Shown one piece after another: positions 11,847 through 25,346 of a stretch of 53,606 bases of DNA (its first letter is position 1; each line of letters begins with the position of its first letter). The stretch is taken from assembly GCF_001949145.1 (NCBI RefSeq), contig NW_019091602.1, positions 174,875 to 228,480 on the forward strand, in the 5' to 3' direction. Position numbers and translations under genes: made by a program. The stretch is from Acanthaster planci (lineage: Eukaryota; Echinodermata; Asteroidea; Valvatida; Acanthasteridae). The notes under the pieces are model-generated. The model had not been told where the DNA came from and ran no database searches. It saw nothing but the letters and a program-made list of their open reading frames with translations.

Positions 11847-14800
11847 TCATGACACAGGAGCTGTGGACGTAGAAGCACCTTCTCCTTTCTGATGCTCTCT
11901 CCGTCTCTTCTTCAGCAGTTTGTGCTTTTTCTTTTCCTCCTCGTCTGGATCCTGCAACATAGGAAGTACAAAAAAATGGAAACCATGTAACTTAAAAAGC
12001 CCACCAGTTGGTATCTCACCAGTTTAAATTGGAGTATTGAAAGGGTGACAGCTGAAAAAGCCCCTAAATTCTGACCAATATTTTAAATCTAGTTCACCCT
12101 TTCTTGATGCAACACACTTTCTAAAATGCCATGGACTTTATGTAAAATTCGCGACTGCGCTAAGGCAATAACTGGAGGTTTATGGTGGCCCCTGCCAGCA
12201 TCTTGATAACCTCTCTATGGAACCAAAAGCTAAACAGTGCTTTCTGCCATTAAAGGGGCCATTAGGAATGCCCTGTAAAGCGTTGCCAAATTCCTAAATA
12301 CACAACTTGAAACCACAAATAATAACATTTACAAAGCAGTTGACATCTGACCTTGCCCTCTAGAATCATTTGTTTTCGCTTGTTAATGGCTCTCTTCTCC
12401 CCAAAATCAAGCTCCTCAAGTTTCTGAAAAGAAGAAGAAAGTCTGTATGAATACAACTAACAAAAACTGCACGGTTTGTAAATTCTTTAGGGATATGCAT
12501 CTCAATCCTGTGTCTAGAACTACAAGCAGGTCTAAGTCTGAGCGATTGAGCTTTTGCAGCCATCTAGGACAGCAGGGGGATTGCATTTCATGTTTTTTCA
12601 ATAGTTCCTTGCCATGTTAAAGGAACCATTACCGAGTACCAGCTGCCAGGGGTCTAGTGACCAATTTGGTGACGAGAATCATGAGCCATTACTGCGGTGT
12701 CCCCTACACGCATGTACAAATGAGATGCCCATTGAAATGCTTCCTCGGCCTATGGGAGCGCACTGCTAACCAAAGTCACGCACACATGAAGTTTACGCAT
12801 GCCTGCCTGAATAACGGGGACACCGCAAGTAATGGCATCGGCGAATCGGTCTATGCCTTAACAGCAGCTTGTGGAGTTATTCCTGAAATATCTGTGGCAT
12901 TCTCCAACACCTGTGTTGACCTACACAAGATTTGAGGGCAGTGCAGGTGTTTTGAGTTCCCCAACAATCAAGTACCCATGGAACCACGATTTCTAATAGC
13001 AACCTGAAGCAAGATGAAGCAATTTTAGCACTGTACAACACCCCCCCCCAAAAAAAACTTTCCTGAAATAAACCAAGGCATAAACCAAGTTTAGAGGCAT
13101 TTTTTTCGACAACAGACACAGAGCACATTTCTCATTGGTATTGGCAACTGATCAACAAACAGTTGCACTTTGTTCTGTGTCAAAATATTTACAGATAAAC
13201 ATGTGCTTTTTGGGTAATAAAAACGCAAAAATGTGGTGGAGACCAGTCTGGTATCACGGTACTATTCCTCAGAGCCTTGCTTAGAAAGAATAAAATTACT
13301 CGTTACGAGGTGTGGTGTGAAGCTAAGGTGACTGTAGTCTTTCCTGTCATTACCATTTCCGCTTGTCTTTTTGCCAGGGCCACCTCATTCAGAATTGGCA
13401 ACACGTTCTTCTTTTCGTCTACTTTGAACTCTGTCAGCTTGGTGTCTAAACAAAAACATTGAAAAAAAATATGCACCAAAGCTTTTAATTAATGAGAATT
13501 GTGGAGAAATGCTGCAGAAGATTAATACTCACTGCCTCAATCTGCTGTGTGTTGAATGATTTGTGACGAGCGGCGACTTTGACAAATTGGCCTGACCAAT
13601 TAATGATCAAGCCTGCTCGTGCCGTCTCGTCAACACAATACTCGCAGTTTAAGGTGCGGTCTTTTTTCATAAACTTCAACAGCCTAATATAAGACTTTCC
13701 TCAGGACAGAGGCTTCACAATTGTGTTTCTTTATCCTCATTGACAAAATACTTTGCAGGATTAATTTCAGGACATGCGTATTAAAAAAATGTGAAAAAAA
13801 GTTACAATTTGTCAAGAGCTATCATCAACAAGACCACATGCAGTGTAAGTCACACGCAAAGAAAATGCCTTTCAACTAAAGAATGCCACACTTGCAAGAC
13901 CTCTACACTTTGCTCACGGGTGTGCTTTCCAATAACGCTCCATGGACCCCTACTGGTGCCACAGAAAAGCCCACTCGTTTGTAAACAAAGCGAGGAGTCA
14001 TCGCAACAGGTCCTGTTGCTTTCATTCTTATTACGCACTGATGAGTTTTTCGATGGCCTTGATCAGCTGCACGTCAAACTGTGTCACAAGAGATATCGCC
14101 ATGCCTCCTCTTCCTAAGGCAAAACAAACAGAATAAATGATTACACGTGCTGCGCTTTGCAAGTTACCTGTGCCATTTGCTATCTCATTTTGATCATCGT
14201 TGGATGCATTGGCCTGAAATGCATGGCTGATGAATAGTGTGAACTGTAAAAAATAACTGCCGATCGGGAACAGAAGACTTCCCAGAGAAGAATTTGTCCT
14301 ACCAAACAAAATAAGCCTGAGGTTCTTGGCGTTTTGGAGTCAGTCAGTGAGACACAGGCCATGCTCAATGGTGGAGCTACCGTAATAACAAAAATAAAGA
14401 AAATGCTCAAAGGCGAGAATCAGTCTTAAAATCACTCTCCAACTGTGACACTCACACGTAAAAACATATAAACCAGACTGCAAAATCCACCATGTTTCAA
14501 CACACGGAAACATTAAGTGAACAGGAGTTTTGGTACAAGTTGTGGCGTAGTCCAAAATTGGAGCAACGCTGACTTCACAAGGCTTACCTGCTCTAGCTGT
14601 GCGACCGACTCTATGCACGTAGTCTTTCGGTGACGCTGGAATGTTGTGGTTAATAACCAACTGCACCGTGGGTATATCTAGCCCTCTGCTGGCCACATCA
14701 GTGGCAACCAGAACACGGACTTGATTGGACTTGAACATTGCCAATGCGGCCAACCTTGTTCTCTGTATTATCGGAACAATAATAATCAGATGGGTCAGAG

Positions 14801-17800
14801 TGAAGTCGAGTTTACACTGTTATGTGTAATCAGCTCTCTCTTCCCTCCCTGCCCCCCATATTGCAATAGAACTAATATATTAAAGAAATATTATTAAGTT
14901 CTTAGAAAGATAAACCAAAAAAGCAAAAGCCAGCCACTTCTCAGACCGACAAGTGTTTTGAGGGGGGGTGCAATCACACCCCAAAGACAAAACATTTGGC
15001 AGAAGGCGCGCCAACTCTGAGAGAGAGAGAGGGACAGTTGCCGGTCCTGTTCCCTCAAAGCTCACCTACCTACCTACACGGTGAGTTGAACTTGATTACC
15101 TGTTTGACCAGTGAATGAAGGCTGACGCACGGTAGGCCCATTTCCCTCAGCATGATGGCTAACATGTGGCAATACCTTGAGCAGAGAAAAAAAAATTCCA
15201 GCAGGTTTAAGGCATCAGCGGAACATACACTCAGCCCATACAATGAAGTAAATCTGCCAATTATGGTTAAATTAAGCTAATAGCCCTATGTACCGATGAT
15301 GTTTCAAACGGTTTACTGCAATGCACTGGTGGGATAGAATGAGGTCACTGGTGCATACACTGCAGTCATAAATATACATCAGCATGATTATTTCTGATTC
15401 AAACAAGGCAGTTGTTACCATCCTTTTGAATTTTCCAGGGAAATTATCCTCCACAACTGAAAATGCAAAGATTACACCTTTCATTTTCTTGTGATCAAAT
15501 GTAACTTGTATGTGCAGTATTTCTTGTACTGTTGGCATACATGTAGGACCACCCCATTTCAATCCCCACCAAAGGAATAGTACTGCTTTGTAACAACACA
15601 TCATCTCTTTTACACAAACACGGGGTTGATACAAGTCCAAACTGGACACCATTTAACTGTTCCTTGCCGCGGCTGCCCACAACTGTTAACACTTCATCTC
15701 TCATATTATAATCAGAGCAGCAAGAATCCGGAAGCAACTACAAAGTGAAGCCGGTGGCCTGATGCTGCTTGAAAACTAGATCAGCAGTGAAAATGGTAGA
15801 AATTCACCAAGCAATATGACTTTGAACGGACTCATAAATAATGCCGGCATCCCAGTACAACCCCAAATTGGCCCAGTTTCTCACTGCAAACTCCTAGATG
15901 TTTTTAATACTTTGTTCTCACCTTTCGTCACAGCAATGAATTACATCAAAACCGCAATCGTTGGCTTTACAGGCATAATATTTGACCATGAAGGACCGAT
16001 CCACACCAGGCCCCCCAAAGTATAATGACAATAGTACAGAACGTGGAAATTGGAGGAAAAGGCAATAAAAGCAGAGAAAATATTTCTGAAATCCTACTGA
16101 AGTAGGAAAACATCATGGCTGGCTTCAGCTGTGGGCTGAATGCTCCTTAATTCATTAATCCTGACACTCCAGGCTATGCCTGCTAGAAACCCTACCAGAC
16201 ACATCAGTCAGCATCATTTGTCAAAGTGGCTCGCCTGCCCATTGTAACAAGATGCAACAGGTCAACTCTCCCTGACGCCAAACAGCCTGGGAGTCTGTGG
16301 TCGCCAGTCACCACAACATCCAACAGTGGAACTGTGCAATGGGACTAGCTCCTATTGTCTCAACATGACCAGTTTGTCTGGCTGCTGTTGATTGCCCAGT
16401 GCATCAGACTTGTTTGCCCGATGCACTGTGCTGCGTCTGGCAGGGGAAGGGTAAAACATGTGAGAAGGTAAGTCAGTCAGTGAAAGTAGCGTACTTGCAC
16501 GTGCTGGTGAATATCATGACTGATCTCTTCTCATCCTCGGAGCAGAATTGGTGGACAATGTGCATCAGGTAGGCATCCTTGACTTGGGCTGGTGTGATGC
16601 AATATCGCTGGTCCAACTGCTCAACTGTCACCACACTTCAAAAAGCACAAACAACCCTCAATCCTCAAAAATTCTCCAAAAACGCCCAAAGGATTAACAA
16701 TGTTGGCAAGTGCCCAGACTGTGATGTGTACTTGAATACACAACTGACCATGATCACCTTAGCAGTTACTTATGTAAAATCTTCAAAAATTATTAAAAAA
16801 CTTTGTTTTAAAACAGGAAAACTTTAAACTGATCATTTGCCAACAAACCTGAAATAAAAATATTGTTTCTGTATGCAAAAAAAAGCCGAAAAGGTCTTCT
16901 TCTAAATGTTTTATTTTACATAGCACGGCATGGTGCAGTAACACTGGCTATCTGGTGGCGAAGTCATAACATGACAAATGTGTGCCCGTTGCTTAGTTCC
17001 AAAGGTACCTGACTGCACGGGAAACAGGTATTCAGTTCCAATCAAACTTGTAAAAGAACAAACCACAATTAACAAGTTGATAACAGCGTTCAAGGACATG
17101 ACACCAACTTCAAGACATCATTGGGTTTGCAATTAGCCTTTGTGGAGTATGGTGCGATTTGGTTTGGTAAAACTTTTGCTCAACATTTGCCCACTTCAAA
17201 TAGCAGCCTTGTCCTGTGTCGGCCATACGTGGGCTTAAAAGTTACAGAATCATTTGCACACTCTGACTTCTGACAATGGACAGGGCATAAGGTCTGCAAT
17301 GTTGAGTCTACCAGACCTCCTCAGAACCTCATTCACTTACGGAAGAGATTTCACGTGAGGCTACTGCAAAGCTTCATGCCACTGCTACATCCAGACACCT
17401 TCAAGTCGTATACACTTTGCACCAGCTGGGGACATTTTACTCACGGGGCTTTGGACATCCAAAAGAAGGGCTTGCTCATGGACACTTTCTGTAGCTCTTT
17501 CATGGTATCGGTGATGGTGGCGCTGAAAAGCAAGGTCTGCCGGACAGTTGGGATGGCGTCGAAGATGACCTCCAGGTCGGGACCAAAGTTGCCCTCCAGC
17601 AACCTGTCTGCCTCATCCAGAACCTGCCGGACAGGATTTCATGGAAGTCTTTGAAGCGAAGAGTGGTCGCTCCAGAGCGACTGCCCCAATGTAATGCATT
17701 AACACGTACAGCATGTTACCCCCAGAGGCTAAAAAATGTGGCACATGGTTTTCCCGATTTTTCGTTTCTTTACAGCGCATTCCAAAATAGTCTCCCTCAC

Positions 17801-20800
17801 AGCAGCTTCATTCTGAAAATTCCACGTTTTAAACACAAAGTGGCAAAAGCATCATTGCTGATAGCCAGTGGTTTTCCATCTCGGTGAAATGTACATGCGC
17901 ATATGTGGGTGCTCCGTGGTTATTTTTCTGGCACAAAATAGCAGGGCAACATTTTCATCGAGCAGAAGTTCGGAAAATGTACAAGTAGTGACTTTCTCTT
18001 TGTACCGTTTTCAATCAAATCTATCCAGATTCTGTGCATTGAGTTTTCGTAAAAACCAGACAATGAAGTACCGTATGCAAAGGAACGTACACCGAGGCAT
18101 ATTAAACTTGACTCATTCAAAGACGCATGGAAACATTCCAAACTAACAAGCTAAACGGTCTATCTTGGAGAGATTTACATGTACATGTACTATGCATGTG
18201 CCGACAGAGGATGTCAATAGTCCTGTTATATTGAATGTTCCAGTAATGTTGCATAGTGTGAAGGCACACAAAACAGATTTCAAGTATTGGTGTAAATGAG
18301 CATGAGCATGCATATGGATATGTGGCATGGATGGCAATTAACATAAGGGACATGGTTGTCCAGGTAGCCAAATAACAGCCTTGTTGTCATCAAACTTTAA
18401 AATTTTCATCTGTGGCTTGTAAAAAGTGCAAATAAATACATACATGTATAAACATATAGAAGGAGGTATACAAGTGAATAAATGTTATCAAATTCAGTCA
18501 AACTGATCTTGGCTTGTTCAAGTGTTGGATCATTCTGTTTCATACTTACCAGGAACTTGATTTTTCGAAGATCGCATGTGTCGGTGCTCTTGATGTGGTC
18601 AGCCAGCCGGCCTGGAGTTGAGATGACCACATGGGGCTTCTTGGACAGCTCGAGGCCCTGCCGTATCATGTCTGACCAAGAGCAAGGGGGCAAGGCATGA
18701 ATGTTTGGAGGGGGAACAGAATGGTAGCAAATCAAAAAGATTGCAAAGAAGTTTGTTAAAATTAGTCTTTTGCATGCAGTTTGCAAATGTCAGAATGTGC
18801 CTATTATGTATGGAAAATTTACACATTCAAAAAATACAATGAAAACTAAAAATCTAAGATGATTAGAAATGCCTAACAGAACCCAGATAAAAAAGTGGAA
18901 ACTTTGTATGTTACGTTACAGGTATATGCAATAAAAAAAGTTCTTGGTAAATAAAAACTTGATATACAGTACAGGTCAGAATTTTAGCCGACACGCAATC
19001 ATGCTTAGCGTGTCAGCTTGTATCGAGTCAAACAGACACGAAAGGAGTTAACCACAAACAGGAAACACGCTGACCCCTGCATGACAAAGAATGCCAACAC
19101 CACAATCCGATCTGCCGAGTAGCACACGCCACACGCAAATTCCAGAACAGCCAGGCCATTGTTGAGCAGAGCGGTCATTTTCCTAGTTTCCCACAACAAA
19201 AAGTATTCAGTTTGACTGCAGCTCAAGTTATCTTCAAATTCCATGGAAATGTTGTCAGTAGTTTACCTTGTATGTAGCAGGCATCACAAAAGCATTTTTG
19301 AAGATAAAGCGTTTTGTTTGTCCATGCAGGATCAATGAAAGTGCCATGCAGGTAACACTTTTTGGTTTATGTCTGATGTGCTCCCAAAACTTCTGAATCA
19401 GGCACAGAAAATATTCGAGCGTGAAATCAATTTTTCAACCGAGATGATAACTATCAGTTTTTATGACAAAACCTTTCCTATATTAGGGAAAAGTATTTTG
19501 AGAGAAATCCACAAAATATGAACCTTGCCGGTCCACTAGCCAAATTTTAGTCAGACAGCCCCCTAAGCGGCGATTCTAGCATACACACTTTAGCTCAGTG
19601 TGTTCAAACTCGCGTGAATATAAATTTTATGTGGGGTGGGGATTTTTCCCATCAGTTTTCGACCTTTTAGCTGGCAAACCTACCTAAAAAATCACTCTGA
19701 TTGTGACGACATTAGGATCAAACTGAATGGCAAAGATCGAACTAAAATGAAAGGAAGTCAGGTCTGCACTAGCGCTAGTGACGTTCATGTACTGGCTGCA
19801 CACAATGGACAAAGTAGCACCCATGTGAACTTCATAAATATGCATGTCGTGTGACTTGTAAAGGCTGTAGCTTTGCATTTGTTGGCGCTGTATCNNNNNN
19901 NNNNNNNNNNNNNNNNNNNNNNNNNNNNNNNNNNNNNNNNNNNNNNNNNNNNNNNNNNNNNNNNNNNNNNNNNNNNNNNNNNNNNNNNNNNNNNNNNNNN
20001 NNNNNNNNNNNNNNNNNNNNNNNNNNNNNNNNNNNNNNNNNNNNNNNNNNNNNNNNNNNNNNNNNNNNNNNNNNNNNNNNNNNNNNNNNNNNNNNNNNNN
20101 NNNNNNNNNNNNNNNNNNNNNNNNNNNNNNNNNNNNNNNNNNNNNNNNNNNNNNNNNNNNNNNNNNNNNNNNNNNNNNNNNNNNNNNNNNNNNNNNNNNN
20201 NNNNNNNNNNNNNNNNNNNNNNNNNNNNNNNNNNNNNNNNNNNNNNNNNNNNNNNNNNNNNNNNNNNNNNNNNNNNNNNNNNNNNNNNNNNNNNNNNNNN
20301 NNNNNNNNNNNNNNNNNNNNNNNNNNNNNNNNNNNNNNNNNNNNNNNNNNNNNNNNNNNNNNNNNNNNNNNNNNNNNNNNNNNNNNNNNNNNNNNNNNNN
20401 NNNNNNNNNNNNNNNNNNNNNNNNNNNNNNNNNNNNNNNNNNNNNNNNNNNNNNNNNNNNNNNNNNNNNNNNNNNNNNNNNNNNNNNNNNNNNNNNNNNN
20501 NNNNNNNNNNNNNNNNNNNNNNNNNNNNNNNNNNNNNNNNNNNNNNNNNNNNNNNNNNNNNNNNNNNNNNNNNNNNNNNNNNNNNNNNNNNNNNNNNNNN
20601 NNNNNNNNNNNNNNNNNNNNNNNNNNNNNNNNNNNNNNNNNNNNNNNNNNNNNNNNNNNNNNNNNNNNNNNNNNNNNNNNNNNNNNNNNNNNNNNNNNNN
20701 NNNNNNNNNNNNNNNNNNNNNNNNNNNNNNNNNNNNNNNNNNNNNNNNNNNNNNNNNNNNNNNNNNNNNNNNNNNNNNNNNNNNNNNNNNNNNNNNNNNN

Positions 20801-23800
20801 NNNNNNNNNNNNNNNNNNNNNNNNNNNNNNNNNNNNGCTAAAAACCGATCTAGCATTAGAACCAGCAAGAAAAGCGTTGTCATCACTCCAGTCGATCCCG
20901 TGAGTTTAAAATTCAAAGCTTACATTTGGGAAAAAGTTTTGTAGTAGCTGAACAACTTTCACAATCCAAAACAAAAAGAACAGCGTGTCAGGTTCACTGA
21001 TCATGTTAACGTGTCAGCTAAAATTCTGACCTGTACTGTAAACATACCAAACCCTCCAACTATCACAGAATCTCTCACTCCAATTGGTTTTCCCAAGACA
21101 CGGAACTGGTCCCCTATCTGGAATGCCAACTCCCTGAGGAAAACGAATTCATATCATACATGTAAAGATTATGATACACAAATTATTATTACACAAATAA
21201 TTCAGCATGTAAGCTCATCGGGATTATTCATGTGAACATGTACACTGTTAGTGTAGGCGACAACAGATTCAAGTCTACCATTTTCTTGCTATGAAATTTA
21301 GAGAAATGAAGAGACCTATGGTTAGTTTTTACCCCCAAAGTCTAGCTGCATTAGCCTCAAGCTGGACCAAGACAGGGTACAATTTTCTTAGCAACGGACG
21401 TTCCTTTTGGTCAGAACTGTCTCTTGTGGTCATTTTCATCTTAATAATTATGTAGTTTTAACTATTGATATTGGTTTGTGTTAATGTAATTTTCATTTTT
21501 GGTAGCTGAGTAATACATTTTTATCTTATTGTAATTTCTTTAAAATTCTTGTGCCTGTCTTAATTAAGTATGTAATACAGTCGACTCTCGTTAGTACGAG
21601 GGCTTTGGGACTTGCTAAATTAGCTCGTATTATCCGGACCTCGTCTTACGCGAAAAACTGCCATCCTGCTCGTCGCATGTATTGCCAATCGACCGTAGGT
21701 AAAGCGTACATGTGTACAAGTATGCATAACTTTTTGTTTAAAGGCACATAGTATCCTTTTGTTACATGAATTTGATTTTTGAAAGTCAGAATATGAACGG
21801 AGGAAGCGGAATTTCCACCAGTCATGTCGATTCGGAGCGACACGTCCCAGCCCCGCACGCCGTGATACAAAAACATTTTAGTTGGTAATCAACACCGGAA
21901 CTACATTTGTTCAGGAACTATGAAATGTTTACATGTACATTACAGTTACACCAGCATGGCTCTTTTCAGACGATGAGGGGGTGCTTCTGCTCCAGGCGGA
22001 TAAATAGCACAGGGTTTTTTCATTAGGTAGTGAGCAATGATGCAATTATATGCCAACTATTTGAACCCTCGCACACCTAATGTACTTTTCAACATTGGCA
22101 TTGTAATCTGGTGGACTGCAAGTCAACGTAACTTGTCACTGTTCACAATCTCAAGTCAAGTAGACAGATATGTTAAGCCCCGTCCCATTGCGTTCTGACC
22201 AGTTCACAGCCGTGATTTATGTCCTACATACACAAAAGTCTGACAAGCTTGTTGCGTGTATATGATATGCGCAACTGGAAAATGTAGTGTGGCACTGGGA
22301 AAAGAGAAAGTGTTAAATGCCCACGGTGGGCGGGGCTTATTGGAGTGGTCAATTACAAGTCAATCACAAATCAACCGACAAGTAAATCGTAAGTCACCAC
22401 CAATCACAAGTCAACTTATTTGTCAATCAAATCACAATTTGGGGTGAGGTAAGTAAGGTTACAACAAGAGGTAAACAGAAACAAAGGAATTGCTACAATG
22501 CATCTGAAAACAGTCTGCGACCCAACCTTAGACGTAATGACTTGTGATTGTCAACCTCAAAGTATCAGTTAAGCATATTCAAACCTTGTTGGTGTAAGTA
22601 CCAGGCAGAAGATACCATAAGGATCCTCACTTAGCTTCTGGAGGATGGGAAGAGCAAAGGCAGCCGTCTTGCCGCTGCCAGTCTTGGCACAGCCGATGCA
22701 GTCGTGACCTGAAGTTGAAAAACAAGTCATGTGTACAATTATCAAAGCATTTATAAGGTGCAAAGTACATGTACCATGTATCTCGCAGTATTTGTAATTC
22801 AACGGCACTGATAAATTATCGTTATCCCTTCATATTGGGCTAACATCTGAACGTTTCTGAAACCATCTCAGCTCCCTGGGAGAATACATAGCCTTGTGCC
22901 CGCTTATCAGGTCCAATTAAATAGCTACATGTCATGCATTTAGGCATAATAACCATATCTGCCCTCACAGGTACCCATTTAGTCCCAGGAGGAGTAAAGT
23001 GACTTGCCCAACATTACAGCATGCTGCCGCCTGCTGGATTTGAACCCCCGACCCTAAAATCAAAAACTACAAACCCTAACCACTAGGCTACATGCCCCCG
23101 ATCATCCATCTCACTATACTCAACCAATTGCTGGTGTCGATACTTTTGACCAGCCTATCACACATATACATGCTGGACGTGATTGGTCGATATAAATGTA
23201 CACGATTGCTCGATCTTTGCGCGATGAGTAGACCTTACTGCCTGATTTGTCGATAGTTGCACCTGTGTTTGTACAGCGTGCGCATCGAGCTAACGGCCAC
23301 AGTATGCTGACGTGTGCCCATCGCCATGTAATGAGAGACAAAGATGGTAAGAGATAGCTCTGGATTTTGATAAAAATAGCTGGTTACATAAGCCTTATCG
23401 CTAATACTGCAAGAGTGACTTTGCGCAATAGTATAAAGGCATCATGGGAAGGAAAAAGGGGCAAACATTGCCCCTTTTCTCTTCCCACAGTGCCTTTCCA
23501 CAGTTTTGCATAATCAGCCATGTGGTAGGTCTATTACAAATAATGCCCATGGTCCAAAAACCACTAAGCTCGCGTTTTAAAGAGAGATACATGTATTTAG
23601 TCATGTTAGTGTGGACGGCTTTTTGGCATGTTTGGGGGACAATATGGGAAAAGAGTTCCTTATACGGACAACACTAAGTTCCCTGGAAATGTTGTAACAT
23701 CTGTCAGAAATTGAAAATCATGCTGACAAGTGAAACAACTTCTTAGAAAATTCTGGAGCATTTGGGCCTAGGGCCTACTGAGAAAACATTTAGGTGTTTC

Positions 23801-25346
23801 AGATAAGTCTCACAGGTTTGTGCACGGGGGCATCAGGTGTTGTCCGTATATGGAACTCTTTCCGAAATGTGATTGAAAAAGTGCAGTGTTTAGGCACAGT
23901 CAACGGGCACAGAAGCCCATACATGCCATAGTGTTTCAAAGCAATGGAAATTTGGAACTCGGGGGGGTACACAGAGTTTGCCACGTGTGCCTCTCTGTTC
24001 TGGGAGTAGGCTACTTCCTGAACAGTAAGGCACTACTCCGGAAGCTTTGGAGTCAACTCGGACCTTGGAGAACTCGTACCTTGGACGTCATGTACCTTGG
24101 ACAACTCGTACCTTGAGTTAAGACCACTTGTCCCTTCATATTTGCGATTCAGTTGTAACTCTCTTGCTCTTCTTTTCAGCATGTGTAAGATCAGATTTGA
24201 TAAACATATCAACAGAAAACCTTCATAAATCTCCTGGAGAGATCTCAAGCACCAGCATGACTGTCTGCATATAGTGCCTACCGCGGGCATTTGCGCTGTC
24301 AGTTTATTACATGACATATGTCCAACAACCCGACCGTTTACCAACTTGACTTGTATTATTCTGTTTTTTTGGGGGGTGGACTTTAGTGAACTCTAAATTA
24401 TCTTGGGTTTTTTGAGGGGGGACTTCAATTTATTCTTAATCTTATGGCTCTGGGAAAACATTTGTGGGGGAATGATGGTTTAGTTTAGTAACTTTTGGGG
24501 GGTGTACTTAATGAAAATTGTTAGATCTTAATTTCTTTTGGAAATGTTTCTAGTTTCGTTTTCAAATTTTTGGGGGGAGTGGTTGCCCTCCTTATTAAAT
24601 TTCTTCTTTTTTGGACAACTGAAGTTACCACTGAAATTTACAAATGAAAACATGACATCACTCCATCATTACAGTGGATTGCATGGTCAATGGTGAAGAT
24701 TCCAAATTGCTGGCCACATTGAAGACCAGCACCAGTTGCCTGACCGTGTGCACATGCACAATGTCGACACGTCTCACATTAATCATTTTTAATGTCACCC
24801 CATCGGCTTGTAGGGAAGGCAGTATAGCCAAAAACAGCAAATTAGGTGATGAATACATGACTAGGAATTCAAATTATTGTTCAAGTTAATTACAACAATA
24901 ATAAGCTCTGATTTCTGTGAAGCATGTGAAGGTACTGTGCGAGTTGTTCGTGTATGAGTTGTCTTTACTGGAGGTCCGAGTTGTCAAAGGTGCGATTCGG
25001 CAAAGGTGCGATTTGGTACAGTTCTGTTGAGTTGACGGTACGAGTTGTCCAAAGTACAACGAGTTGTTCAAGATACGAGTTGACCTGTTCCCTTCTGTAG
25101 GCCTTCGTAGTTACTGTTCAGGAACTTAGGAGTGAAAATATGTGTTAACCTGCCCCTACCTCTTAAAATTGGAGGAATACAATACTGCTGAATTGGAGTT
25201 GGCTGAGTTAAACCCATAGATCTACACTGTTCAGAGAGCCAGTCGTGTAGCCCAAGACCAGCGAAGGAACACCTCTTAACTTTCCCGGGTTTGCGCGGTT
25301 TGGGTTCTGCATCTTCTAACATAGCTTCTGCCATGGCCCTGCTCAT
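11847..25346 (-). CDS. DDX49: DEAD-box RNA helicase DDX49 (Dbp8 family), complete, 12 exons
   Basis: Nucleolar ATP-dependent RNA helicase of the DDX49/Dbp8 family, needed for small-subunit rRNA processing. Minus-strand exons: 25160-25346, 22585-22708, 21048-21133, 18550-18671, 17445-17623, 16495-16635, 15100-15175, 14588-14762, 14039-14113, 13354-13445, 12352-12423, 11847-11951. All are GT..AG and phases chain to 477 aa, the usual length. Motifs in order: Q motif [18 protein letters not shown], Ia TPTRELA (across an exon junction), GG block VGG, Ib [53 protein letters not shown]. The C-terminus is lysine-rich ([18 protein letters not shown]) as in the family. Start taken at [10 protein letters not shown] (25346); MAEAM at 25334 or an in-frame ATG at 25427 are alternatives. 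Intron 3 contains a transposon and a 942-bp gap, but no exon is missing. Confidence 0.97.
18967..21038. mobile_element. Tc1/mariner-like element with TA target duplication, interrupted by gap
   Basis: Inverted termini: CAGTACAGGTCAGAATTTTA at the left end (18967) and its near-perfect complement ending at 21038, over at least 30 bp. Both ends are flanked by TA (18965-18966 and 21039-21040), and a terminus beginning CAGT with a TA duplication is typical of Tc1/mariner. About 2.07 kb including 942 N; any transposase would have to lie in the unsequenced part, and the visible 19.0-19.9 kb shows no recognisable transposase. It lies in DDX49 intron 3. Confidence 0.8.
19895..20836. other. Assembly gap (942 N)
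   Basis: Run of N inside the transposon in DDX49 intron 3; content and true length unknown. The flanking inverted repeats suggest a repeat-induced gap. Confidence 1.
21576..21660. mobile_element. Solo terminus resembling pogo/Tigger-type element
   Basis: TA followed by CAGTCGACTCTCGTTAGTAC, the form usual for pogo/Tigger terminal repeats (CAGT-GACTCTCGTTA). I did not find the matching opposite terminus nearby, so this is a fragment or a very diverged copy. Confidence 0.4.
22300..22445. repeat. Degenerate short tandem repeat (ATCACAAGTCAA-like)
   Basis: Five or six loose copies of an 11-14 bp unit around AATCACAAGTCAAC. In a DDX49 intron; no other function visible. Confidence 0.6.
22925..23095 (-). 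mobile_element. tRNA-derived SINE
   Basis: On the minus strand there is an A-box-like TAGCCTAGTGGTTAGGG (23074-23090) followed by a B box GGGGGTTCAAATCC (23036-23049), then a body with GGGCAAGTCACTTTACTCC. This is the standard layout of a tRNA-headed SINE; the tRNA-like part is too altered to be a functional tRNA gene. Confidence 0.75.
23412..23523. mobile_element. Small foldback (hairpin) element
   Basis: Core hairpin 23445-23464 / 23468-23487: 20-bp arms with two mismatches around a 3-nt loop (TGGGAAGGAAAAAGGGGCAA left arm). Pairing continues more loosely outward to about 23412 and 23523. Most likely a near-perfect palindromic MITE; a transcribed hairpin is possible. Confidence 0.6.
23647..23863. 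mobile_element. 217-bp MITE with about 25-bp inverted termini
   Basis: Left end GGAAAAGAGTTCCTTATACG, right end complementary (CCGTATATGGAACTCTTTCC), interior non-coding. A similar single end occurs at 11284-11305, so the family is dispersed. Confidence 0.65.
24052..25084. mobile_element. About 1-kb element with inverted GTCAACTCG ends and internal repeats
   Basis: Begins GTCAACTCG (24052-24060) and ends CGAGTTGAC (25076-25084). Both ends carry several degenerate copies of GGACAACTCGTACCTTGG, in opposite orientation at the two sides, over 70-150 bp. No ORF worth calling inside; the middle has GGGGGG-containing AT-rich sequence. Ends 76 bp downstream of DDX49 exon 1. Target duplication not evident. 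Confidence 0.6.

Noticed and set aside
19684-20916. Long open frames (over 300 codons) across 19.9-20.8 kb
   Set aside because: They are open only because the interval is N.
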